Shown: positions 9,177-17,480 of the stretch, piece after piece
How the letters are laid out: every line of letters begins with the position of its first letter
Numbering within the stretch: the stretch's first letter is position 1
Assembly: GCF_900114475.1 (NCBI RefSeq)
Contig: NZ_FOTE01000004.1
Coordinates: forward strand, 189,580-253,579
From: Paenibacillus sp. 1_12
GTDB taxonomy: Bacteria > Bacillota > Bacilli > Paenibacillales > NBRC-103111
Direction: 5' to 3'
Length of the DNA stretch: 64,000 bases
Program-made: the position numbers and the translations under genes
Notes under the pieces: model-generated
Database searches by the model: none
Told to the model about the DNA's origin: nothing
Seen by the model: the letters and a program-made list of their open reading frames with translations, nothing else

Positions 9177-10016
9177 ATGAAGCTTTTTGTCCTATGGGTA
9201 ATCCTGACGGGAATGGCTTTAATAAATTCAAGTGGATACAGCAGCTCTGAATCGAGGGCTCTATGGATAGCTCAGGAAGCAGAAAAAGCTGGATTTCATT
9301 CCACAAGCGCACCTTATTTTGAATTTCAGTCTGCTACTGGAAAATGGTTTTGTTGTTCAGAAAATAAAGCCATATTTGCGCTGAGTAGCTCTGCCGGGGC
9401 TCACAAGCCTGGGACGGAAATTGGGATTCATTTGTATTCATATGGGGAAGAGCTGAAAGTAAACAGGGACATTGTGTTCAAATTAACGGAAAGAAATGCG
9501 GATAGCAGCTATAAACAGACGTTAGATATCACAACACTACATTATACTACGACGGCAAGTCATCCGGCCGGTTATTCGATTACGCTGCCCGCGCAGGAAG
9601 GATCGCAATACTTTTTGTCAGCCGAAGTAATGAATGGTAATGGAGTGGAGGACACTTTGCTCACTTCGATTGAGGTTCCTATTCAAAGCGTGACGGCCTC
9701 GATGCATACACAGCAGCCCCTGTATGAGGGAAATGAAAGGGTCATACTGGTTGTCGAAAATCAGGGGCCTACAGCGATTGAATTCGGGCTTTTGTATACG
9801 CTTGAAACTCTAAGTGAAGGTGAATGGACAGAAGTCAAGGCAAAAGGAATAATAATTTTTCCCATGATCGGTATCGGGCTAAAATCCGGGACTTGGGAGC
9901 AGAAGACACAATGGGATGAGCTCGCACCTGGTCACTACCGCTTCGTAAAGGAAATTTCGGCAGAAGGAACGGACATCAAACAGCGACTATATGCTGAATT
10001 CGATGTTGCGAACTAA
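9177..10016 (+). CDS. Secreted protein with C-terminal bacterial Ig-like domain
   Basis: This 279-residue protein has an N-terminal hydrophobic segment (residues 3-18) consistent with a signal peptide but no lipobox. The middle is beta-rich and unrecognised. From about residue 175, the pattern VENQGPTAIEFG, YTLETLSEGEW, a conserved Gly/Trp region and APGHYRFVKEI matches the Ig-like domain found in many Firmicute cell-surface proteins (Big_14 type, from memory). It follows the sugar ABC operon by 178 bases and has its own AAGGAGAT ribosome site. Function is unknown; a surface-exposed binding or structural role is a guess. Confidence 0.65.
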   Translation: MKLFVLWVILTGMALINSSGYSSSESRALWIAQEAEKAGFHSTSAPYFEFQSATGKWFCCSENKAIFALSSSAGAHKPGTEIGIHLYSYGEELKVNRDIVFKLTERNADSSYKQTLDITTLHYTTTASHPAGYSITLPAQEGSQYFLSAEVMNGNGVEDTLLTSIEVPIQSVTASMHTQQPLYEGNERVILVVENQGPTAIEFGLLYTLETLSEGEWTEVKAKGIIIFPMIGIGLKSGTWEQKTQWDELAPGHYRFVKEISAEGTDIKQRLYAEFDVAN

Positions 10017-10094
10017 GCATTAATTATGTATTGTTTTCATGTATTTCAAGTGTTACTATAACTTTATATACATATCATATGAGTTGGTGATACA

Positions 10095-10781
10095 TTGAAA
10101 GAGCTTGCGAGTACGAAGGTACTGAATGAATTGCTACAACGCATCGATCAGGAAGTATGGGCAGCTGGCGATAAGCTGCCTTCCTTGTCGGCATTAGCCA
10201 AGGAGCTGCAGGTAGGTGTTTCTACAGTGAGGGAAGCACTGCGTATAATGGAAAATAAGGGTTATTTGTTGATTGAGCATGGTCGAGGTATGTTCGTGCG
10301 CAGTCGGAATCATTGGAGGCAGGACAGCTCGCTTGATCTGACATCGCTTCCTGTTGGTGATCTGTTCTCCCTGCTGGAGTTTCGCGTTATGCTGGAGCCA
10401 GAGATGGCAGCGTTGGCGGCTGAAAGAGGCTCACCAGGACAAATTCGCAATATTAAAGAAGCGGCGGCTCAAATGATCGCTGATTTGGCTTCAGGCAAGG
10501 ATTATTTTGCATCTGACATTGCCTTTCATGATCATATCGCAGAGGCTTGCTCCAATGAGGTGATGGCGAGTGTGATGAAAGGAATCTCAGAGCTGCTTCT
10601 GGAGAGCCGTAGAAAGACAACGCGTATTAAAGGCAGTCCGGAGAGAGCGGCGCACTTTCATATGTTGATTGCCTTGGCGATTGAACAGAGAAATGTACAG
10701 CTGGCCAAGGACATGATGAGATCTCATCTGCTCGACGTGAAACAGGACAGTATGAAGCTCAAGGTAAATACAGAAGGATAA
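10095..10781 (+). CDS. FadR-type GntR family regulator (FCD domain)
   Basis: The 228-residue protein has a winged helix-turn-helix at residues 1-70 (AKELQVGVSTVREALRIMENKGYL). An all-helical FCD ligand domain spans about 85-215, with acidic and His positions (ASDIAFHDHIAEAC and a later AAHFHML) that bind metal in this family. Translation starts at a TTG after GTTGGTGA; no better start is visible. It lies 60 bases upstream of the dehydratase gene in the same orientation. It probably controls that gene in response to an organic acid intermediate such as a sugar acid. The effector is not known. Confidence 0.85.
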   Translation: MKELASTKVLNELLQRIDQEVWAAGDKLPSLSALAKELQVGVSTVREALRIMENKGYLLIEHGRGMFVRSRNHWRQDSSLDLTSLPVGDLFSLLEFRVMLEPEMAALAAERGSPGQIRNIKEAAAQMIADLASGKDYFASDIAFHDHIAEACSNEVMASVMKGISELLLESRRKTTRIKGSPERAAHFHMLIALAIEQRNVQLAKDMMRSHLLDVKQDSMKLKVNTEG

Positions 10782-10841
10782 GTGTTATATACGGAGAAAT
10801 TTGCGGAAAGCTTTTTATTATGAACCTGAGATGGGGGATGC

Positions 10842-13016
10842 ATGGTGAGAATAACGATTCCGAACAAGGCCAATTCTTATCAGGGAAATGTGCAGGGAAA
10901 AGCAAATGAGCCGATTACCGTTGCAGGTCTGCTGGATAACGCGAGACGTGGACTAGATGGTTATTATGGGGGTGGTGAACCCGATTGGACGCTGGAGCAT
11001 ATATACGACCGTCTGGAACATAATGCACCAAGAATCGCAATCATTGGTGGGTCATCTGACCATCCGGCGCACATTTTGGATCATGAAACGGTGTTCAAGG
11101 CGGCTTTGAAAATTTGGCAGGAGGGCGGTGTGCCTTTCTATTTCAGCACCCCAGTTCTTTGTGACGGAACGGCCCAGAACAATATTGGCATGTCGTATTC
11201 ACTGCAAAGCCGCAACGCAATAGCTGAGATCGTAGTCAATCAAATGGAAGCGCATTCATATCATGGCGCCTTTGTCATTCAAGGCTGCGATAAGCAGCCG
11301 CTTGGTATATTAAGCGGGCTTGCCCATCTAGATCGGGTTCGACGTTTTCGCGGGGAGCATCATGTATTTGCGACCTTTAGTCCTTCCCATGTCCTGAAGG
11401 GCGGCACGATTCCCGACGATTTGAAGCTGGAGTTGGCCGATCTGGCTTTGCAGGCTGATGCCGCAGGCTTTGATGATATAGGTGCTGATATCCGCGAGGC
11501 AGTGAGTTATATTTTGCAATGCTCCTCGAATACTTCCTTTCAGGGTGTGTTTCAACGCGCTGTGGAGCGTGGGCTTTTGACGGTGGAGCGGCATCTTGAT
11601 TTTGAAAAAAGATTAGCCGTCAATACCTGTGATTCTGCGGGCGGTATTTGCGCGTTCCATGGTACGGGCAACAGCTCGCGAGATATTACCGCTGGCTTCG
11701 GTATCGTAAGCCCTGTGCTTGAGCTGCTGACAGAGCCGCCTACCCAGGCTCAGGTCGACAAGGCCATTGAGCAATTATTTTCCATTATCGATAGGCAAGA
11801 ATGCAGTGTGGGTGAATTAGTGCGGGCGAATATTGGCAATACAATCAGACTGCACAGCGCAGGTGGCGGCTCGACGAACCTGATGATGCATATCGTTGGA
11901 GCGATGATTTATGCTGGTTACGATTTTCGATTAAAGGATCTGGAAGCGATTTGTAATTCGCATCCTATTCCTGACCTGTTTGACTACAGTCTTACGGAAG
12001 GCAGAGATATCTATGCTTTGGCGCAGCAGTGCTGCTCAGGGCAAATACGAGGCATGGAGACGTTGATCTACGAGCTGTCGCGTAATGGGGTCCCTATGGA
12101 TTTGGACGCACCAACCGTAACGGGAGAAACATGGAGGGAGCGTCTGTCTGACACAACTAATTTAAGCGCGGATGGCGTTAAGGAAAATCAGATTATTTTA
12201 AGTACACCAAGAAGAAGCTTTAGCGGTGTTGATGTACTAAGCAGCAACTTTTTTAACAACGCCGTTGTGAAGATTAGCGGGATGCCGACCAAGCAGTTGG
12301 ATCTATTTGATCGCAGGATTGCCTTCGTGCTCTATTACGAGAATGAAGAAGAAGCCAACCATCATCTGCTGGATGTGAATTTGCTGGACGGATTAAAAAA
12401 GAGCAGGCTGTTCCAGCTGGAGCATATGCGGCAAATGGCCTGTCATAACGCAGCGGTTTCAATGGAGCAGCTGCAGCATATGAATTATGATGAGCTGTTT
12501 GATAACATGATTCAACACGAATGGCTGAGGCTGGCTGTCATTATTTCGGGACAAGGGCCGGAGGCATTTGGCATGCCGGAAATGATGACCCCGATGCAGC
12601 ATATTAACGCGGATCGAAAGCTTAGACGTTTAACGACTTTAATCAGCGATGGACGCTATTCAGGAGTTACCTTCGGAGCGGCAGTTGGGCATGTGACACC
12701 AGAGGCCTATCATGAAGGTGGCTTGCTGTATGTGCAGGAGGGCGATCTGCTGCATCTCCAGTTCCGCAGTAAAAGAATTGATTTGCTTGATTCTGAAGCA
12801 TTCGCTGCCGGAGAAGTGACGCCTTTTCAAGGAGAACTTCGTGTGCAGCGTAAGGAATTGGGTACGGCAAGGCTTGATCGATTGCGCCAACGTCAACGGA
12901 TGGTGGCAGCCTCCAACCGTCTGCGTGATTGTACGGATGCTTCACGTGGGGTTGTTCCAATGGGAGTGGCATTGGACGCGGATATAGAATGGTCGTTAGC
13001 GCTGCTGCACAAGTAA
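10842..13016 (+). CDS. IlvD/Edd-family dehydratase (sugar-acid dehydratase-like)
   Basis: The protein is 724 residues, longer than canonical IlvD (about 560-620). It keeps the family hallmarks: C107 in LCDGTAQNN, C149 in GCDKQPLG and C263/C270 in NTCDSAGGIC, the positions that ligate the Fe-S cluster, and GRYSGVTFGAAVGHVTPEA near the C-terminus. Such enzymes remove water from dihydroxy acids or aldonic acids to give 2-keto acids. The divergence from IlvD, the FadR regulator upstream and the absence of branched-chain amino acid genes favour a catabolic sugar-acid substrate; L-arabinonate is a tempting guess given the GH127 locus. The ATG follows a G-rich site. Exact substrate is unknown. Confidence 0.8.
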   Translation: MVRITIPNKANSYQGNVQGKANEPITVAGLLDNARRGLDGYYGGGEPDWTLEHIYDRLEHNAPRIAIIGGSSDHPAHILDHETVFKAALKIWQEGGVPFYFSTPVLCDGTAQNNIGMSYSLQSRNAIAEIVVNQMEAHSYHGAFVIQGCDKQPLGILSGLAHLDRVRRFRGEHHVFATFSPSHVLKGGTIPDDLKLELADLALQADAAGFDDIGADIREAVSYILQCSSNTSFQGVFQRAVERGLLTVERHLDFEKRLAVNTCDSAGGICAFHGTGNSSRDITAGFGIVSPVLELLTEPPTQAQVDKAIEQLFSIIDRQECSVGELVRANIGNTIRLHSAGGGSTNLMMHIVGAMIYAGYDFRLKDLEAICNSHPIPDLFDYSLTEGRDIYALAQQCCSGQIRGMETLIYELSRNGVPMDLDAPTVTGETWRERLSDTTNLSADGVKENQIILSTPRRSFSGVDVLSSNFFNNAVVKISGMPTKQLDLFDRRIAFVLYYENEEEANHHLLDVNLLDGLKKSRLFQLEHMRQMACHNAAVSMEQLQHMNYDELFDNMIQHEWLRLAVIISGQGPEAFGMPEMMTPMQHINADRKLRRLTTLISDGRYSGVTFGAAVGHVTPEAYHEGGLLYVQEGDLLHLQFRSKRIDLLDSEAFAAGEVTPFQGELRVQRKELGTARLDRLRQRQRMVAASNRLRDCTDASRGVVPMGVALDADIEWSLALLHK

Positions 13017-13051
13017 CTTAAATCAGATAAGAAATGGAAGGGATTATTATT

Positions 13052-13990
13052 ATGGATAAATCGAGAGCACTATTAAAATCATTAGGTTTTCTGGAGCGAG
13101 AGGCTTATGACCTGCCGGATTCACCAAAGCGATTTCCAGATGGAGCGCAATATCGTGTGGAAATTCCAAGTGTGGAAGGACCGGAGGCGTTAAAGGCTGT
13201 ATTTGAAGAAGCGGACCGTTACGGGATTCGGATTCACCGCGTCTCTCAGGGCAGTGGCATTATGCTGCTTACCGATGCGGAAATTTCTGAGATGGTCGAG
13301 CTTTGTGCAGCTCGCGGCGTTGAACTCAGCTTGTTCGTCGGCCCGCGCGGAACATGGGATATTAGCGCGCTGCCGTTAACACCTGCGGGCAAGGTCGTTG
13401 CACTACGCCATGAGGGAATAGATCAGCTGGTTTATGCTATGGAGGATTTACAGCGTGCTAACCGTCTGGGAGTACGGGGCGCTTTGGTTGCCGACGAGGG
13501 GCTGCTCCTGCTGACCAAAGAAATGAAAAAGCAGGGATTAATTGCTGCCGATTTTGTCGTCAAAGTATCGGTACAAATGATGGCGGCGAATCCGGTTTCA
13601 ATCAAGCTGATGGAGGATATCGGCGCAGATACGTACAATTTACCTACTGCACTGACGCTGCCCAAGCTGGCTTCTATCCGTCCGGCTGTTGATATCCCGC
13701 TGGATCTCTACGTGGAGGCACCGGACGGTTTGGGCGGATTTATTCGTCACTACGAGATACCGGAATTCATCCGTGTGCTGTCACCGGTATATATTAAATT
13801 TGGTCTACGTAATCATCCGGATGTATACCCGAGCGGGCAGCATCTGGAGCAGATTAACATCAATCTATGCCGTGAGCGCGTGCGACGGGCTTATATGGGC
13901 CTGGAGCTGCTCAAGCAGTATGCACCGGATTTGGTAACCTCCGAGCTTGGCGTAGCAGATTTAGGCATTCCAGTTCCGCCGAGATCGTAG
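13052..13990 (+). CDS. U32 peptidase-like TIM-barrel protein paired with the dehydratase
   Basis: This 312-residue protein resembles a group often labelled U32 family peptidase. Recognisable stretches are NPVSIKLMEDIGADTYNLP, DIPLDLYVEAPDGLGGF and YIKFGLRNHPDVYPSG. The true peptidase/UbiU-type cysteine signature is not present, so proteolysis is unlikely. A TIM-barrel enzyme acting on the dehydratase product or its precursor is more plausible. I start it at the ATG at 13052 because GGAAGGG lies 9 bases upstream; an ATG at 13034 overlaps that ribosome site. It follows the dehydratase by 35 bases in one operon. Function is inferred from position only. Confidence 0.6.
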   Translation: MDKSRALLKSLGFLEREAYDLPDSPKRFPDGAQYRVEIPSVEGPEALKAVFEEADRYGIRIHRVSQGSGIMLLTDAEISEMVELCAARGVELSLFVGPRGTWDISALPLTPAGKVVALRHEGIDQLVYAMEDLQRANRLGVRGALVADEGLLLLTKEMKKQGLIAADFVVKVSVQMMAANPVSIKLMEDIGADTYNLPTALTLPKLASIRPAVDIPLDLYVEAPDGLGGFIRHYEIPEFIRVLSPVYIKFGLRNHPDVYPSGQHLEQININLCRERVRRAYMGLELLKQYAPDLVTSELGVADLGIPVPPRS

Positions 13991-14041
13991 ATACTTTTCA
14001 TTGTTGCCTTTTCTGTGCTAAGGTGGTACTAGGAGTCTGAC

Positions 14042-14067
14042 CGACGAAATACTTTTTGTATTTGTCG
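14042..14067 (+). terminator. Hairpin after the dehydratase operon
   Basis: CGACGAAATAC pairs with GTATTTGTCG (14058-14067) apart from one bulged G, with a T5 loop. There is no strong T-run after it, so it may be a weak terminator or part of the leader of ypsA. Confidence 0.35.
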
Positions 14068-14099
14068 ATAAGACTTTTAGATAAGGAAGTGTGGAAGCC

Positions 14100-14654
14100 A
14101 TGAAGAGGGTACTCATAACAGGATACAAGGCGACGGAGCTGGGTATCTTTTCGATGAAACATCCCGGGATTGCCATCATCAAGAAAGCTATCGCCAAACA
14201 AGTGACTGCATTAATGGATGAAGGTTTGGAGTGGGTCATCGTTAGTGGTCAATGGGGCGTAGAGGTGTGGGCTGCTGAAGCAGTTATCGAGCTCAAACAG
14301 CAATATCCCAACCTGCAGCTGGCGGTCATAACCCCATTTCTGGAGCAAGAAGAGAAATGGAGCGACGATAAGAAAGAAATCTATAACCATATGCTGCAGC
14401 ATGCCGATTATGTGAATAGCGTGACGAAGAGCAAGTACGAGGGGCCTTGGCAGTTTAAGGAGAAAAACAGGTTTTTGCTGCGCAATTCCGATGGTATGAT
14501 ACTGCTTTATGATGAAGAAACCGAGGGTTCTCCCAAATATATGAGGGAACAAGCTTTAAACCAAGCAGCAAAAACCAATGCCTATGCACTTTATACGATT
14601 ACAGCATTTGACTTGCAAAGTATCGCAGAGGACGAACAAAATCGTTATGATTAA
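14100..14654 (+). CDS. ypsA: YpsA family protein (SLOG/Rossmann fold)
   Basis: The 184-residue product matches the YpsA (DUF1273) family of the SLOG superfamily. It opens with the strand-loop VLITGYKATELGIF, and VIVSGQWGVEVWAAEAV and AVITPFLEQEEKW follow at the expected distances. SLOG folds bind nucleotides or nucleotide-derived ligands. Bacillus subtilis YpsA affects cell division and oxidative stress, mechanism unsettled. I start it at the ATG at 14100, 10 bases after AAGGAAG; the GTG at 14091 is too close to that site. Its usual neighbour in Bacillus is gpsB, but here it is followed by a possible tiny ORF and an amidoligase-like gene. Confidence 0.85.
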   Translation: MKRVLITGYKATELGIFSMKHPGIAIIKKAIAKQVTALMDEGLEWVIVSGQWGVEVWAAEAVIELKQQYPNLQLAVITPFLEQEEKWSDDKKEIYNHMLQHADYVNSVTKSKYEGPWQFKEKNRFLLRNSDGMILLYDEETEGSPKYMREQALNQAAKTNAYALYTITAFDLQSIAEDEQNRYD

Positions 14655-14681
14655 TAGACTGCCACCTAAGGAGGAATAGCT

Positions 14682-14708
14682 ATGTTAAGAGACAAAATCC
14701 CCCGTTAA
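14682..14708 (+). CDS. Possible 8-codon leader peptide MLRDKIPR
   Basis: A near-perfect ribosome site (TAAGGAGGA) sits 7 bases before ATG, followed by eight codons and TAA. Downstream, CCACCTCCTC (around 14717-14726) is complementary to the AGGAGG of this site. The arrangement between ypsA and the amidoligase gene could be a regulatory leader. It may also be chance or a decayed gene start. Confidence 0.3.
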   Translation: MLRDKIPR

Positions 14709-14777
14709 TCTCGTGGTCCACCTCCTCTCATTTCATTATCGTATCTGTTTCCATATGATAACGAGAGGATGAATGCA

Positions 14778-15683
14778 ATGTGGCCTAAATCAATTGATTG
14801 GAAAGACCTGAAATTTGGAATTGAAATTGAGTTTATAGGCGGCAACCCAGCCAGCTTGGAGCTTTTACCTGGTTGGGTTATGTCATTGGATGAACGACAA
14901 ATAGACGAGACAGGGGCAGAGTCAGGAAGTGAACTGAAGCCGCCTCCGATTTTGTGGGAAGACAGAGAGCAAATACGAGTCATGCTGAACCGACTGAAGG
15001 CGCAAGGAGCTACAGCGAATTGGAGCTGTGGGCTCCACGTTCATATAGGTTTAGAGTCATGGGGGCAAGACATTGTGCTTCCACTGCTAGACGCAGCACT
15101 GCGATATCAAGCGACTATTCAAGAACTATTGAATACGAGCGAGCATCGACTCCTATTCTGTCCTCCAGTTACTCCTGAGATGCGAGATAGCTTTATGATC
15201 AATCCAAGCTCCAAAGCAGTTCGCCATCGGGGGCGTCCCCAATCACATCGATGTGGAATCAATACAGCAGCTTGGTTTGATTTCGGTACTGTGGAAATTC
15301 GCTATGCGAACGGAACAATGAGCTATGATGAACTGCTTCATACCGTTGAGCTTTGCTTAAAGTTTGTGGCAGCGATAGGTGCTGGTCGCCAACTTTCAGA
15401 CGCCCCCTGCAGCATGGCGGTCGAACTCGAAGCTCCCGTTAAGGGCTATCCAGTTTCCATAACACCTCCACGCTGGTTTCAAGAAAGAACGTGGCTGGAG
15501 GAATCCATTATTCCTGTATTAACGGTTCTCGCAGCTGAACTTGTACAGGATGGCGAAATTCACCACGTACTGCCGGTACCTGATGGTTTATTAATTGCGA
15601 TAGAAAATCATGATGGAAAGCTATTCAACTATGTAGTTGAACCACCCACTGAGGGCTGGAAGCTTAAACGTCAAGTTTTATAA
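14778..15683 (+). CDS. Amidoligase-like enzyme (ATP-dependent glutamine-synthetase fold)
   Basis: The 301-residue protein has the pattern of the Amidoligase_2/COOH-NH2 ligase group. FGIEIEF at the start carries the catalytic-type acidic pair, CGLHVHIG follows near residue 85, and HRCGINTAAW-FDFGTVEIRYANGT follows near residue 155. Members are predicted to join carboxylates to amines using ATP, often for peptide tags or cell-wall modification, and are frequent in phages and accessory loci. I start it at the ATG at 14778, 9 bases after GAGAGG. It has no partner glutamine amidotransferase here; its only same-strand neighbour is ypsA. Substrate unknown. Confidence 0.75.
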   Translation: MWPKSIDWKDLKFGIEIEFIGGNPASLELLPGWVMSLDERQIDETGAESGSELKPPPILWEDREQIRVMLNRLKAQGATANWSCGLHVHIGLESWGQDIVLPLLDAALRYQATIQELLNTSEHRLLFCPPVTPEMRDSFMINPSSKAVRHRGRPQSHRCGINTAAWFDFGTVEIRYANGTMSYDELLHTVELCLKFVAAIGAGRQLSDAPCSMAVELEAPVKGYPVSITPPRWFQERTWLEESIIPVLTVLAAELVQDGEIHHVLPVPDGLLIAIENHDGKLFNYVVEPPTEGWKLKRQVL

Positions 15684-15704
15684 TGAAACATGACTAATTC
15701 AAGT

Positions 15705-15741
15705 AAGACCCTTCTGCCGTGTTGAGGCAGAAGGGTCTTTA
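15705..15741 (+). terminator. Rho-independent terminator after amidoligase gene
   Basis: A perfect 14-bp stem, AAGACCCTTCTGCC (15705-15718) with GGCAGAAGGGTCTT (15726-15739), encloses a 7-base loop. The T-run is short. It ends the ypsA-amidoligase transcript. Confidence 0.85.
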
Positions 15742-15858
15742 TGAACGATGCGCAGGCATCGAGTATTCCACACTTCTGGTTTGTACGCTACTTGCCCAGC
15801 ATATAAGCTTGGGTGTAACGATAAGGAGAAAGCATAAAGAGACAAGCACACGAAAGGT

Positions 15859-15896
15859 AAAAACCGTCAGGAGGATCTTTCCTGACGGTTTTTCTT
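15859..15896. terminator. Bidirectional terminator
   Basis: AAAAACCGTCAGGA (15859-15872) pairs with TCCTGACGGTTTTT (15880-15893). The A-run on one side and T-run on the other allow termination in both directions. It serves the leftward secreted-protein gene that ends at 15916. The 120 bases between it and the previous terminator hold no supported gene. Confidence 0.9.
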
Positions 15897-15915
15897 ATTC
15901 GCAATTTGCGCTAAA

Positions 15916-17256
15916 TTATTGAGCGCGCACGGTGGCAGAAACCTTAGCCTGTCCGTTGCTGGTTACGACGTTTTCCCATGTCTTTGTGGTTCCGGGAGCC
16001 ACAACAGCCGATACGTATCCCATGTCATCATCTCCGGATGTTCCGTCAGAATCGTAGACATGAATTTCTACATTGGTATTGGATGGTTTTGCTACGTATA
16101 TGGAATTGTAGCTTTCCGAGAAGTTGGGGCCGAATTCAGCATCATTAGCGCCAAATACAATGTTGTAATTTTGGTACATCGGTGCATCATTTTTCTTCCA
16201 GAACCTGGCGTCTGTCTGGCCTTGGCCGTTGACGTAGGCTTTAATATAGATGTCGCTCTTACCTCCAAATGGGTCGCGATCAGCCATGCTCTGAGTATTA
16301 ACAAGCACGATTTGATGAGAATAATAAGGGTTGTAAACGTAAGAGTGCGAGAAGCTGCCCAAATTATTAAGGTGGACATCCACCTGGTGCGCCGGATCGG
16401 ACCAGTTCATCCCTTGCAAGGTTGGACCGTCGTCACTGTCGTCCCATCCCCAAGGGGCGTTAGCCGAGTTGGCTGTGTGATTATTACCTGCAATGGTACC
16501 CCAGGAAGAGAAAATATTAGGGTCGTTTCTTTTGCTCCAGAGGTCACCCCACTCGATAAGGGCATACCCGTAATGATTTACATAGCTGCCGGCCGTGTTA
16601 GTTGGGAATTGAGCCGTGCCTGTATAATCATATACGATGCCGTCGCCACCCGGGGCGCTGGACCCGTCATACGCATGTACGCCATGCCCGCCGCTTGGGC
16701 TCTGTCCATTTGCTTGACAGAATACCTTAGGATGACTGCCATTAAAAAGAACACCGCCGTCCACGTTGTCAGAACCTGAAGTAATGGTCGTATCGTTGGT
16801 GTAATCGTACCACTGGTTATGTGCCATGGTCTCCATTAACTGGAATGTTCCGTAAGTGGAGCCGTCCTTTCTGATGACGAGGATTAAGCCTTCGAAATCA
16901 TTTTCATGTGCATCGAGAGGTCTCGTATAAGCATCGTCTCTAGCGTGGAACAAGTCATATTCTATAAAATAATGAGTCAAGGTTTCAGCCACTTTGTAGT
17001 AAACATATCCGTTCTCATTGTAGTTATCTAGGTTGTCCCAATTGTTAAGCGCAAGATAATCCCCGTCATAATTGAAATTCGTAATAAAATCTGCTCTTAC
17101 GTTCAGATCTGCGTTAACGTCTTGATAAATTTGAGGAGCCCAATGAGCAGCCAATTCAAAGTAGCTTGCAGCACTTGCCTTCGTTGCAAAGGTACCGCAG
17201 AAGAGAGGAAGAACGAGTGCCACTACGCTTAAGAGGTGAACGATCGTTTTTTTCAT
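15916..17256 (-). CDS. Secreted protein of unknown function, distantly VPS62-like
   Basis: The 446-residue product has a clear signal peptide (MKKT start, hydrophobic core, A-x-A cleavage near KASAAS). The mature protein is rich in Asp, Asn, Tyr, Trp and Gly. It begins ELAAHWAPQIYQDVN and contains DAHENDFEGLILVIRKDG and NHYGYALIEWGDLW, reminiscent of VPS62-like secreted proteins known mainly from fungi and actinobacteria; I am not certain of this. The last 60 residues (IHVYDSDGTSGDDDMG) look like a small calcium-binding beta domain. I start it at 17256, where GGAGGG precedes the ATG. A consensus promoter with an operator shared with the divergent GntR gene controls it. Confidence 0.65.
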   Translation of the reverse strand: MKKTIVHLLSVVALVLPLFCGTFATKASAASYFELAAHWAPQIYQDVNADLNVRADFITNFNYDGDYLALNNWDNLDNYNENGYVYYKVAETLTHYFIEYDLFHARDDAYTRPLDAHENDFEGLILVIRKDGSTYGTFQLMETMAHNQWYDYTNDTTITSGSDNVDGGVLFNGSHPKVFCQANGQSPSGGHGVHAYDGSSAPGGDGIVYDYTGTAQFPTNTAGSYVNHYGYALIEWGDLWSKRNDPNIFSSWGTIAGNNHTANSANAPWGWDDSDDGPTLQGMNWSDPAHQVDVHLNNLGSFSHSYVYNPYYSHQIVLVNTQSMADRDPFGGKSDIYIKAYVNGQGQTDARFWKKNDAPMYQNYNIVFGANDAEFGPNFSESYNSIYVAKPSNTNVEIHVYDSDGTSGDDDMGYVSAVVAPGTTKTWENVVTSNGQAKVSATVRAQ

Positions 17257-17370
17257 AAATGATTTCCCTCCAATAATTTTAATTGATTTTCCCACGAATG
17301 CTGCTCAACTGGTGCTTAAAGATTGGATTTTCCTGATAAAGCTCCCCTCCTTTGCATCTTATGTGACTTC

Positions 17371-17385
17371 AGCTGTCTGACAGCT
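17371..17385. promoter_or_regulatory. Operator 1: palindrome with TGTC-T-GACA core
   Basis: AGCTGTCTGACAGCT is a perfect 15-bp palindrome lying just downstream of the -10 of the leftward promoter. Its core recurs in operator 2 at 17481-17493, in front of the GntR gene. This is the expected form of a binding site for the divergent GntR/UTRA regulator. Confidence 0.75.
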
Positions 17386-17388
17386 AGA

Positions 17389-17417
17389 ATTATAATTAGC
17401 CATTTTGACTTTGTCAA
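17389..17417 (-). promoter_or_regulatory. Consensus sigma-A promoter of the secreted-protein gene
   Basis: On the minus strand TTGACA (17417-17412) and TATAAT (17394-17389) are both perfect and are separated by 17 bases. Operator 1 covers the expected transcription start, so strong expression should be held down by a repressor. Confidence 0.85.
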
Positions 17418-17448
17418 CCCATTTTTTCCCAAGCAGTTGTGCGTTTAT

Positions 17449-17477
17449 TTTACAAAAAAACAATGCCATCTTATACT
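17449..17477 (+). promoter_or_regulatory. Sigma-A promoter of the GntR/UTRA regulator
   Basis: TTTACA (17449-17454) and TATACT (17472-17477) are 17 bases apart. Operator 2 starts 4 bases after the -10, the same geometry as in the divergent promoter. Confidence 0.8.
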
Positions 17478-17480
17478 TAT

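Noticed and set aside
15919-16779. Long open frame (286 codons) on the plus strand opposite the secreted-protein gene
   Set aside because: It is fully antisense to a gene with signal peptide, promoter and ribosome site. It has no ribosome site of its own, and its translation has no family-like features.
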